DNA of 38,836 nt from Klebsormidium nitens (Eukaryota; Streptophyta; Klebsormidiophyceae; Klebsormidiales; Klebsormidiaceae), in the NCBI GenBank assembly GCA_000708835.1, contig DF237685.1, positions 1 to 38,836 of the forward strand, given 5' to 3'. Positions 21,781-32,600 of this stretch are shown here, piece by piece. Both the position numbers and the translations under genes were made by a program. A model generated the notes under the pieces. The model had not been told where the DNA came from, did no database searches, and saw only the letters and a list, made by a program, of their open reading frames with translations. Numbering within the stretch: the stretch's first letter is position 1; each line of letters opens with the position of its first letter.

Positions 21781-24700
21781 ATGGCGAGCAAGCGACGGCC
21801 ATTGATTAGTAATGTTGCTGGTGCTGTTGTACTTTTGCTGGTGCTGTTGTTGGTGCGACGGGCATGGATGAGCAAGTCTGTTGTTGCTGGTGCTTTTGTG
21901 ATTTTGCTGGTGCCGTTATTGGTTCTGGTAGGCAGGTTGTGTCGGGCGCCACAGACGTCAGACATGGCACCTGGTCTGCTGCGAGAACTCGAGAGGCTGC
22001 GCGCCAAGATCGAGCGCAATGCCCACAATCCGGCCGCCCTTACCCGTGCCTTCATCTCAGTGTCTGAGCTCGTGCCTAGCTACTTTACAACGAGCGTTGG
22101 CGAAACACAGTCCCGGGAAGTATTGGAATCAAGGACAAGGCACTCTTGGCGATGGGTGGAGCTGCCACAATTTCCCCTCCGTAGATTCTTGCCTTTGGCG
22201 GCCAGGGCGCTCTGCCGGTTCCCTGAAGAAAGGGGCCTTGTGCTTATGATAGCAGACCTCTGCACAGACTTGTTTAAGCAGAACATGATTGCGAAGATGG
22301 AGGGGATGCGGTGTGGGATCCTGCAGGGCCTCTGCTCGGCTGCGGGGCAGGTGGCGCTGTCCGAACCTTTTTCACAGGATGACATGCTGTTTGCGGAGCG
22401 CATCTTTGGGGCCATCCGGAAGGTGGTAGAGCCTGCAAGCATCGGATTCTACTCGCAGCCGGTAGATGTCAAGGAAGAGTTCTACTCCGTGGAGAGAAGC
22501 GCGTGGGGCGAGGTCAATGTGGGGGACACTCTGAGGGTTCTGGCGGCCCGAGAAGGTTGGGAGAGCTTTGACGGGCCACCAGCTGCAAACCATGCAATCT
22601 TGCTCACGCTGCATTACATCAAAAAGCATCCTGCAATGACGAACATGGACCACTACCTCGAAGTGCTGAGGAACATTGCGGAGGCGTTCGGAAACATGTT
22701 CCCTACGGTGGCTGAAAATGCTGCATTCAGCAGGTGAGTCGCCTGACTTTTCGGTTGGAAACTCTTTGCTTGTATGAGTCAGAATGTGTCCCCTCTTACG
22801 CGACTTCATATGCATAATGGTATGTTTTCATTTTGGCTAAATGTTTTTAGCAATTTTGCCCTAAAGCTCCTGGCAAAATGGTTGGCTGTGGTGGTCACAC
22901 AGTATGCCCGCGTGGGTGATATGAAATAAGCACAGGCTCTTGAGATTGGAGGCACCAGTCACATGCCATTCTTCTGCCTGTGGTCGTCCCTCTACTTCTG
23001 GTCACCCCCCTTGCTGAGACGGCACAGTCTGCAAAGCTCTCTATGCACTTCTCTTGTGGCTTTGTTTCTCTTCACTCAGAGAATTGCCGGCCCAACTTCC
23101 TCGTAGCTGTCAGGCGCCGTTGAAACCCTCTCTATCTTCCAAAGCTAGCATCCATGAATCCTCCTTGCTATCTTCCCACTTCAAGCATTTTTCCCAAGTG
23201 CATTGCAGAGTGTCTCACGGGTGCCTCATGCTTGGGGAGTGGAGAATGCCTCCTTCCTCACAGGCATGCTTCCGGCAGTCATTTCAAAGCGGTGTTGAAG
23301 CACATCCCCTGGTCTACTCACACTTTCAAGCTCTCCGCCTTTGCAGCTTTGTGAAGGACACTCTGGAAACAGCCAGAAGGCCGGCCCAGCCACAGCACCT
23401 TACACGGATCCAAATGGACCTGATTGATGAGGCTCTGCTGATCTACAAGCGGACCTTGAACCCCTCCGAGTTCCCTTGGAATCACAGGTATGCGCTTTGC
23501 GCCACACAATTGACCAACTGATTGTGTTCACACCCTTGAGTATGTCAAGAGCTCGATCATCAAGGAGGTTTGTGCTGCGGTTGAGAGGATTGCAGCTTTT
23601 TTGAGGCATGCTAGAGTACGCGGGAGGTTTCTATTAATCACAGTGCTTTCCTTCAATATGTGAGTGGTGTAACTCACTCAACATTTTCTGTCCTTGAACA
23701 TCAATTACCCATTGAAATGGCTCTTGGAAAACGGCTCTGAATAATACTCAGCTCAAGCCTTGTTCCACCTTCGAAGAGGCAGCTAATATTGCTCTCTTTG
23801 CAGCAGTATCTTGCAGCGAGTCCTCTGAACGGAATCGTTTGCTAGCTCCTGGAGGGGTTCAAGCTCAAAAGCAGTACAGTATGTCAATTCTGATCAGCCA
23901 AGCCAAATTTTTCGGCACTGCTGCTTTCACACCAATGTGAGCGGATTGATACATGCAGACAACGGACCTCTTCCAGGCCTTGGAATTCTCATAGTCAACG
24001 AGATCACCAACAAGAAAACGCCAGCATGTCTCCATCTTCTTCTCCTTTTTTCTGATTTCACCGCAGGGAGGAGGGTGGGTATCCCCCCCGGGTGGGGTTC
24101 CCTCGGATCCACACGACTTCGAGGGTTCTAAGGATACTTCAAAATCAACCGGGCTATGCTCCCGGCCACCCCCTTTTAAGATACGACAGAATTACAATAT
24201 ACGGGTTTGCGTTCGAAGTGTAACCTTTTGAATGACCTGGTGGGAGCCGTGTTGAAGCGGGTACCTTCGTTCGGTCTGGACCGTTTGTTGGAGGTGTAGA
24301 AAAGAATTGATTAACTGATGACCGTATTTCGGTTTGAAAGAACCGATTCCGTGTAGAAATGTATTCAGGCAACCGACAGGATGCATGTCTCCATCTCCTG
24401 CAGCAAACCGGCGCTGCTGCCCGCCCTCAACCGCTTGTACGTGCAAGGCGCCGGGCTTCTCAACCTGGTCCCACTCTCCCTTCTCGTCGGCGCCGAGAAC
24501 CTGGGTCGCCAAGAGCACAGGGCGACGGTCTGTGAAACCGCTCGCAAGTATGAGAGCACCTGCGCGAAGTGTTCCAGGCTGCAGAGCGAGAGGCCAAGGG
24601 GGGATCCCCCCTTCAGGCGGTGCGCCCGCTGCCAGAGCGTCTTCTACTGCGGAGCCAACGTGAGGCTCTCCGCTCTCTTCTCTTGGGTTTCTTTAGCCTT

Positions 24701-26634
24701 TCTGTTATCTTTGTTTAGTTGCTTTGGTTTTCTTGTGAGAGACACTCTGACGAGAACGGATCGACGAAATCGAATCTTCCCATAGTGCCCTCGCTGCTGG
24801 AGCATCGTCGACTGCGGACCCGAAACGAGATTTTCCGCTTCCGTTCCTTCGATTCTCCTCGGCATAGATGTTCGGCGTTTCCGGTTGGCTTCCTTGCTGC
24901 ACCTCTAGCCAGAGTAAGTCGATGACAACGAGATTCTCCACATTCGGAGACTGCTTCCGCTGCCAGAGCGTCTTCTACTGCGGATTAACCGCGAGGCTGT
25001 CCGCTCTCGTCACTTGGGCTCCCTTCAACGTCTTCTCAGTCGTTCTTTTATTCTGTATCATTGTTGCTTGTGAATGACAGACTTTGCTGCACCCATGCCA
25101 AAAGCAAATCGATTAAACCGTAGTGCTCCCGCTGCGCGAGCGTCCTGTTTTGCGGACCCGACGTGAGGCTGTCCGCTCCTGTTCCTTCAGATCTCTTCGA
25201 TCATCATGTTCTTTCTTTCTGGTTTTCTTCCCTGCTGCGCCCGTGACCAAAGCGGGTTGATGACAACGAAAACTATGACGTTGGAGAATTGTTCCCGCTG
25301 CCGAGGCCTCTTCACCCCTTTCCTGATTATCTCTCTGTTCCTTGTCAAAACGTAACCTTGCACCCCTTGACCTTACCAGTAGGAGTTCCCCGTCTTTGAC
25401 AAATGCTCAGCTTACCGAAGCCTTTTTGAGTGCGGGGTTTACTATGAGGCGTTCGTTCTCGTTCTTGGGTCCTCTTCAACGTTTCTTTGCACCGTCTCCC
25501 TGTTGCTTGTAAAAGGCAGATAGTTCCGTGACCATGATTAACAAAGAAGAAAGCTCTCCGTGCTTCAGAGCTTCAACCGCAGGCGAAAGAGTATTCAAGT
25601 TTTGTATCTTGCGCTTGGTGAAATCTGTGTATCCTTTGTTTCCTTCCTCTGCTACTCGTGAATGCAGAGCTCTTCCGCCCGTGCCCTACTGATTCTTGAC
25701 TAGAAAAGGTCTCAGTCTCTGGAAAGTGCCGTGCCAGAGGAGCGGGTTCTATTGCGGGTTCGAGGCGTTCCGCTTTTGGTTCTCTTGGGTACGGTTGAAA
25801 GACCTACTTCGGGCTTGTCTCTTTGTTCACCCTCTTTCTGTAACAGTCCGGTCATTCCAAATTTCAAGCTCTTTGGAGCTTGCGACCTTAGCAGATTGAC
25901 GAGACCGGAGTTCTGATAGTTCCCTCAGGATGCGAAGCGTCTTCGACTGCGGGCGTGGCGTAAGTCAGTTGGCCCGTCTTACCTACTTCATTGTTTCATC
26001 GCGATTTAGCCTCCTTTTTTTGTGCCGCCCCGTTTCACAGTGCAAGTGTTTTTTCGGCGAGGACCGTAAATTTTCCGGCCATTCCTGCTTGCACGTACTC
26101 CTGTTCCTTTTCGACTTTTCGTCGTATCTTTCCCTTTCCTGTCACGTTCTTCAAGCTTTTAAACGCTGCGTCGGCTGGGCTGCTTGCAAGATCATCCAGC
26201 TCGGAAACTGAGAAAGCGACTCGAGCCCTCTGAATAATTTGTGTGGAGGAGCAGACTAAAAGCCGCAACCTCGGTCGCCGCAATCCTGCTTTTAGAGCGC
26301 AAGAGGTGGCGGTTTGTCAGCTTCGTTCACAGGTCAACCCCCGAGACTTGTGTGCGCCTGTAGGAGGTCACGACTTCATGAAAGTGGCCGCATTGTGCAC
26401 ATCGAACTCAAAATGTTTACGCTGTGGGTAACTTCGCCTTCGCCAGCGTCCGGCGCACGCCCGTACACTAGCGTCTCGACGGATTTGAGTCCAATCTGCA
26501 GTCTTCTCCAAGCTACGAATATTCTTGTCAGATATCACGGTTCTCTTCTCGTCCACTCATCCCGTTCCTGGTCGCCACTGCAGTGTCAACGGCTCCACTG
26601 GAGGGAGCATAGGCAGGTCTGCGTTGCACCATAA
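21781..26634 (+). CDS. MYND zinc-finger protein, gene D (intact, membrane-anchored)
   Basis: Exons are 21781-22733, 23347-23487, 24404-24659 and 26584-26634 (TAA): 1401 bases, 466 residues, with every junction GT-AG and in phase. Residues 1-61 are unique in the cluster and hold two short hydrophobic segments (about 12-25 and 34-50) with basic residues around them, suggesting a membrane anchor or an organelle-targeting signal. Met62 aligns with the start of paralogue C. Residues 62-318 are the shared, unrecognised N-terminal domain (motifs WRWVELPQFPLRRFLP, RCGILQGLC, FPTVAENAAFSR). Exon 2 encodes the linker ending FPWNHR. The C-terminus is a complete MYND finger with ligands C418, C421, C438, C441, C447, C451, H459 and C463. 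MYND fingers bind peptides rather than DNA, so an adaptor role at a membrane is the best inference. The 1924-base last intron is swollen by exon-derived repeats. This is the only undamaged copy. Confidence 0.85.
21814..21951 (+). repeat. 69-bp direct duplication encoding the hydrophobic segments of D
   Basis: The stretch from 21814 (gttgctggtgctgttg) recurs from 21883 (gttgctggtgcttttg), an offset of 69 bp or 23 codons. The first copy encodes VAGAVVLLLVLLLV and the second VAGAFVILLVPLLV. The period is a whole number of codons, so the frame is kept. Confidence 0.85.
24639..25990 (+). repeat. Tandem decayed copies of the MYND exon end and its donor (gene D)
   Basis: The end of exon 3 (gtcttctactgcgg, 24639) recurs near 24804, 24970, 25142, 25305, 25420, 25591, 25744 and 25939, mostly 153-195 bp apart. 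The copy at 24970 still reads CFRCQSVFYCG, and the one at 25142 still has a gtgagg donor. Between the cores the copies share intron sequence (tccgctc...ttcttt...gttgcttgtgaa). This is the same unit as in gene C, so expansion began before C and D separated or in a shared ancestor. Confidence 0.75.
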
Positions 26635-27615
26635 ATCAGAAGTATGCTGTACAGGCGTACAGACCGTAGCTAAGTTCAAAAATTGATCAACTAGTGTAGA
26701 GGATAAAAGTGGGCGGAGCCCCACTTTGTGCGCCGCGACATCAACGCCCGCCCAACCAACCTCGGGGGTGGCCAGGTCGCCGGTGAAGGATAGCCTGTAG
26801 ATACTTTGAGTTCTGCAGTCACTTCGTCTCAGAACCTTCATACGGTCTTGATCGGAGCTAATGTGCTCTTTCAGATCAATCACAAAAATGCAGGTCGACG
26901 GGTGATTGGTGACAGTTCAGAGAAACGTCTTTGTGATCAGAGTCCACCCCGTATTTGAGAAGCAGAATACGTGTACTACATGGTTGTCAGGCTTTGAGTT
27001 AAGGAGATCGTCGAAGTTCGATCACTTTCATGCATGTTAAACGGATGTCCCTTGCATATATACTGCGATTGCGAGCCTGCTCTGCAGAATCTTCACATAT
27101 GATGATTGCCTCTCAGAGACTACTTCACAGTAGATAATTCGACCAATCTCAATATCCCTGCCGTCGATTCCTGCAATGTGATTATACAACGTGAGTCCAT
27201 ACATGCATGTGCATATTTTGCAGATATGACGTTGGTAGAGGGCATGTTCAAATACATGGCATTCAAGTTTTACTGCGCATAAGGAGCTGGCATGTGTGCA
27301 TGCACTGATACTCGCTACATGCAGGTTTGTGATTTGGCATATACGCTCATGCCAAGTAAGTTGGTATGCATGGTCAACCAGATCGACCAGCACGCCAACC
27401 GCACCGTTCGCAAATTGTGTGCCAGCTCTTACCAGATCGAAAACGAAGATATAGAAACCGGCTTGAGTCACAATCACTGAGACAGTCAGCTTAAGCGGTT
27501 ATTGGACAGGCCTTAGTAGTGCACGCTTAAGGTGACACAACCGTCCGCATTATGTTTTTGAAGCCCTTGAAGACATGCCGATATGCACTTACCTTGCTGG
27601 CTAACACATAGTTTG
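26635..27615. other. Intergenic region between gene D and the NAA38-like gene
   Basis: To about 26890 it is the 3' flank shared with gene C. A hairpin-like gtgggcggagccccac lies at about 26708-26723. After that I see no supported gene. A 146-codon minus-strand open frame at 27037-27477 has no recognisable motif and no ATG context worth trusting. Confidence 0.45.
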
Positions 27616-28035
27616 TCAAGTATGTAGACTGTCACCGTCTGTTCGTTCAAGACTACTCCTCGGACCTGGTTCTGGCAGGTTCAGGGTACTCTCAATCTCT
27701 TCTTTTAAAATCTCAATGTCACAAGAAGTCCTGATCTTTCCAGGGACAAGAATCAGCCCTACATACTTGGAGTCTAATGAAGGAACCTTCGAGGGTTCTC
27801 CTCCCAGGGGGACTGGCAGGGGGCCCTCAACAGGAGTCCGACTCCGATACTCAACAGCCTCAGAGAGCAGCAGATTCCCTTGTTTATCTAGACAGTAAAG
27901 GTTCCCAGAAAAGTTTCTACCATCTTTGATACCAACCCGCAACCGCCGAGACAAGAGCTTCTTAGCTTTCTGAATTGCCACCCTTGATTCGTCCTCCTTT
28001 TCTGGTCCCTCTGATGCGCCTGTATCTGAATGCAT
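27616..28035 (-). CDS. NAA38: LSM-domain protein, NAA38/LSMD1-like (NatC auxiliary subunit)
   Basis: An uninterrupted 139-codon frame from ATG 28035 to TGA 27618-27616. It carries an Sm fold: an Sm1-like block at residues about 31-61 (RLRVGIKDGRNFSGNLYCLD, then GNLLLSEAVEY) and an Sm2-like block at about 90-108 (KYVGLILVPGKI). The LxLVPGxxI form of Sm2 is typical of NAA38 rather than of snRNP Sm or LSm1-8 proteins, which have RG at that point. NAA38 is the small auxiliary subunit of the NatC N-terminal acetyltransferase, working with NAA30 and NAA35 at the ribosome. An AG (attgcag) lies 9 bases upstream of the ATG, so a 5' UTR intron or an extra upstream exon is possible. The N- and C-terminal tails are charged and low in complexity. 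Confidence 0.82.
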   Translation of the reverse strand: MHSDTGASEGPEKEDESRVAIQKAKKLLSRRLRVGIKDGRNFSGNLYCLDKQGNLLLSEAVEYRSRTPVEGPLPVPLGGEPSKVPSLDSKYVGLILVPGKIRTSCDIEILKEEIESTLNLPEPGPRSSLERTDGDSLHT

Positions 28036-29665
28036 TCTTTTGCCTGCAATTCAATGTGTAACTTCTTCCTTAAAATCCCTGATCCAATATGTCCAGAGGC
28101 GAACCTTGTCCGCATTCTGGAATAGCCCTTTCCCTGACCATACTTTATCTGAAGTATCAAATGAAACCACAAACGCACCTGAAGGAGTACCAACGGCCAT
28201 TTGCCCCCCATTGATTAACTTCAAGGTGAGAGCTCCAAATAATCAAATCTGACAATCACCAAACTCACTCATCCTTCTTCATACCGCTGAAGACTATACT
28301 TCTGTTCAGCAAGCTGCGAGACTTTGTGCGGACTACTGCGCAGCTACCCTCCCAGCAGAAGAAACTCGCACTGTTGAAAAGAAAGGCAAAGTTGCTGACG
28401 ACTTCAACTCTCATTGCACACCAATATAGACTGGACTTAACCCTTTGAACGCTTTACAACTAGCACACTCACTCACCACAGGCAACCCCTTTCGCGTCTC
28501 CCAGATTGATTGACCGGCTGCTCCACCACTGCGCACCGTGGTGGTCCTCCCTTTCCTACACTTGACTCCTACTACAGAAGACACAGGACCCAATCCTCGT
28601 GCTTTGCAAACTATCTTACATCATACAAACATGGGTGGTCAAAGCATTGACTTCATTCAAAGCGAGTCACTTTTGTAGACAGCTAGCATTTGGCAGTGAC
28701 GCTGATGTCTTTTGCGGTTCGCCTCTGATGTCAGTCCTCTCAAGCCTAATGCCTACCCTTCTGGTCCAGCTCACGTGTCAACAGTCATGTCGTTTGCCGT
28801 CAGCATTTGGAAAGCAATCGCCATTTGCTCTCTCCCCCATTGCGAAGGCATCAATGTCATCATGACAGGATCTCCTCCATTCGACACAAGTGCTCTTTCC
28901 CGAGCGTTTTGCAATTTGTACTAACTTAACCGGCGTGATTTGCGGGTCCTACTTTTTCTGTCGCAATCCTACACGTCGGTTCCTCGTCAACCGGCCTTGT
29001 TTTACCGGCCTTGTTTTACCTTGTGACTTTCCAATGAGTAAGCCCTGGTGGAGCCTGACCGGCCGGAGAATACTTGGACAGTATTAGACTATTGTGGGCC
29101 CGCGCAACTCGCGCCTCGGTTAGGGGCCCGTAACCGGGAGTGGAATCAAACAGGTAGCCAGAAAGCCCTAGCTCAGGCTGTACCGTGTACGTACGCTGGA
29201 AAGGGATGACAAGAGGGAGGCTGAGGCAGACGCTGGACATTTTCCCAAATGCTTCGGCTAGGGCGGCCAGTGTAGAACTAAAACTTAGAAGGGACCTGGG
29301 AAGAACAGCTAGAAGCGCTACGCGCGATCAAAGACCATCAAAGAAGTGCCAAGAAGCGCGGGAGCTGTGACGCGCTGCGTTTGAGCCACCGTTTGCTGTT
29401 CCCCCTGCTCAGACTTTGGTTCACGCTCGCAGAACAACTGCTTGGAAGCCTGTTTTGAGCCGGAGCCCTTGTGGCAGCCGTTAAAGTTAAAGGTGTTGCA
29501 ATAGGAGTGTCAAAGCTCATTTCTTGGGTGCGTCACGAAATCTCTAGGAAAAAGTTCTTCCAGCTCTCCTGTCCACCAGTTCCTTGTTGTGAACCCGAGT
29601 CTTCATCCATGCAAGCACAGTCTCAAGGAAAGTTTTAGGGTTTGCTTTAACCGCGGGGCGGGGTT
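28036..29665. other. Divergent intergenic region between the NAA38-like and guanylyl cyclase-like genes
   Basis: No intact gene. It should contain both promoters. On the plus strand, 28258-28924 reads as a mostly open frame with stops near 28427, 28511 and 28674 and then more; it might be a decayed coding fragment, but no family was recognised. A 14-bp direct duplication (ccggccttgtttta, 28991-29018) is present. Confidence 0.35.
28991..29018. repeat. 14-bp direct duplication
   Basis: Two perfect adjacent copies of ccggccttgtttta in an otherwise unremarkable intergenic region. Confidence 0.85.
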
Positions 29666-32600
29666 ATGGCCACCACCCCAGCCGGCCGCAACCGATCACG
29701 GCACTCTCGACTAAACCCTGAGGTCCATTCTTGGAGCATGCCGCTGGCAGGGGAGGGAGAAGAGCAGACGGTTCCGGAGTTTCCACCCCTGATCGATCTC
29801 AGCATTCCGCTGCCAAAGTCACGGTTTATACCGGTGAGTTGGGAATGCAAGGCGCTGAATATGTCATGCACATGCAGGTGCCTATTTCATGCAGTCTGCT
29901 TCATTGGTATGTCATTACCTACTTTTCGGTTAAAGTATGAAGTGGTCAGAAAAAGTTCGATCGACATTGGGGTGAGGGGCCTCTCGAGCTGGTAAGTGCG
30001 CGTGACTTCTCGCGAAGCTCCTGCAATCACAGAGTCCGGCCTGAGGATCTGTTTGTCAGTCAGCTTTCCCCCTTGCTTTAGACCTAATCCGGTGGGTCAC
30101 ATCATGACTCCTTTCCAACTAGAGATCTTGTGTGAGAATGTCCAGGTACTTGAGCACGCAGTCAGAGAATGGGGAGTTAATAAAGGAGGGGGGAAGAAAA
30201 AGAAGAGCATCCGGTTGAAACGGGGAAAAGTGGTCAACTCTAGATTTGCAAACTTGTCATCTTTTGACACCGCGCAGGTGCCCCACGTACGGCAATCGTA
30301 CGCATGGGACTGTGGCCTGGCATGTGTCCTAATGGTTCTCAGGGCGCTCGGGTTCACTGGTGTCAACCTTAAAACGCTGCGGCAAATGTGCCCCACAATG
30401 AGGTGAGCCGGTTCTGTTCTGCTTTTACCCAACGTGGTTTGTGTTGAAGATGTTTTGGAGCGGTGTCTTTGGTTTCTGGTCTGCTTACTTTGAGCGAGTG
30501 CCTCAGGTCACGGATCTTCGCAACATTCACGGAGAAGGCTCTGGATGGTAAATGTATTGGTGCCCCGGAGACTGTTCATCTCGAAATGCACGCTGCTTCT
30601 GCTGTGTGCTAAACGCTCCTGCTATTCTAGATGGTGAATCATATTCAGACGCTTCTGCTGTTTCAGCTTCTTTTGTTGTTCTGGATGGTTCTCCCAACAA
30701 CAGACTCTTCTTGATGATCCCTCCTGATGCAGAAAGTTCAACGGCTTGAAGCTTTTTCAAGCTCAAACACCTCCGCTTTGAGGAAAAAGTTTGTCATTTC
30801 ACACACTTCTGCCGTCCCGAAGCATTGGCCGCTTTGACCTTTTCAGAATGCCTGCCGTTTTGTGCACTGCTGACGCGTCTGACGCTTGCAGCGTTTGGAG
30901 CGTGGACTTGGCGCACCTGCTGCGGCGCTTTGGTGTGGACGTACAACTGCTAACTGTGACGATCGGTGCCAACCCTGGCTTCGCGGACGAAAAGTTCTAC
31001 AAGGTGGGCCGCCGTGCTTCTCGTGAACTTCATTTTGTCATCTCTGCTTCGTTTGCCTCATACTTCCTCCTCTTCTCGCATTCCTATCTCGTTTTTCTTC
31101 TTTTGGCTTCAGCTTCCTCCGGAATGCCCCCATCGACTATCGGTGAATCGTTTGGCCTTTTTGTCCGGCGCAAACTCTGGACTTGCCAATCAAGAAAGCG
31201 ACATGGTGGGTCGCTTGTCACATGAAACGGTATCATTGGCCCTTCGGCAGTCCTTTCGTTCAACTCAGGTCCACGTCCTGTTCTCTTATCCTGATTCCTT
31301 GTGGCTTTTCCGGGTTATGCTCTGTTCCTATGGTCCACCTGCAATCCAACCGAGAAGGCGCCGTTGGGCATTGTCTGAAAGTATGCTCAGGTTTCGTCTT
31401 TTCAGTCAGTTCTTTGAAGTCGTACAATCATCCTTGCGTGGAATATGAATGTTTGGTACCTTGCAGACCCCGATATGTGGGTCAGCTTCTGCCTGTTGTT
31501 TACCAGACGTTAGCAGCAATGGTGGATGTGGGATCGATAGTTGGGGCATTGTCTCAATCTGCTTTCCCGGCACTCTCCTAACCTTCATCGTATCGCGTTG
31601 CTTTCGAAGTGAAGCTCTGCTTTGCATCTGGTGAAGTTTGTCATGATTGATCAACTGCCGCCATTAGTGCCTTCATCCCCCTGACTGAGGAGGTCCGCCA
31701 TTTCCAGCCACAACCGTAACTGAACGGCTTTCTGATCTGAGAACGTCGACCTGCTCCAGGGTTAAACTTACACTCCAAAAAGACTTGTTTTCTCGGTTTT
31801 GCAGGAGAACATGGCAGATGACGTGGATCGGGTAAATAGGCTGTTCGAGAACGCAGGTCGCGCAGGCATTTCAATCCAGGTGGGCACCGGCAGAACGCCC
31901 TTACCCGAGCACAAACCGTGAATTGCTGATGTTGCTATTTGATCCACTCTGTGCGACGAGTATTCAATCACCAATCGTCGCTTCTAGCTGGCCTCTGAAC
32001 TATGGTCAGTTCCTGTGACTGTCGCTTCCTAGTTATTGCTCTGAGCGAAAGACGTGGACCATCTGTCGTGACCAGCTTGTACCCTCTTTCTTGCAGTGCC
32101 GGTCGATATCGAGCGACGTGTTCCGGTCGCTCGTCCTCTGCGGGCGGTACATAGTCATCGCCCTCATAGATAAAAAGTGGTTCCGGTGCGTGCTCATCCC
32201 GCCTTCTTTGAGAATGTGCAATTAGCACTCGTCTAGATCCGAGGGTATGGAAAACCAGCTTTACGCGTTGCCGTAAAAGTCGGTTCGTCTTGAGCGGAAC
32301 CTTTACCCTCTACCCTCTACCCTTTACCCTCGCGTTTGTTCCTCATCTTTGGTTTTTTCTCGAAACAGTTCTTGAGCTCATACCCGTCCGGGTTCTAGAG
32401 TATCTCATCTCAAGTCAGCGTGTTGTAGACCGTGAAAGCTGCGGACCGAATGCCATTCGAGACAGCGCCACTTGTTTCCTGACGAGGAAATCCGCATAAG
32501 CTTTTCCAAGCCGGGCCAGTCAGAATTGCACACCCAACCTTGTGTGTGCAACGGCCAGAGGTTCTCCATCAGCCCTTGCCAATCTGTCGTGAAGAAAAGG

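Noticed and set aside
22372-22815. Minus-strand open frame over gene D exon 1
   Set aside because: Antisense of a clearly coding exon whose protein is conserved in A, B and C.
27037-27477. 146-codon minus-strand open frame
   Set aside because: It has no recognisable domain, a low-complexity-free but motif-free translation, no neighbouring exon with matching phase, and lies in AT-rich intergenic DNA. Kept as unsupported.
29996-30277. Open frame extending guanylyl cyclase-like exon 2 upstream
   Set aside because: The frame is open by chance. A canonical acceptor at 30277 joins in phase to the exon ending 29833, and the family homology begins at VPHVRQ.
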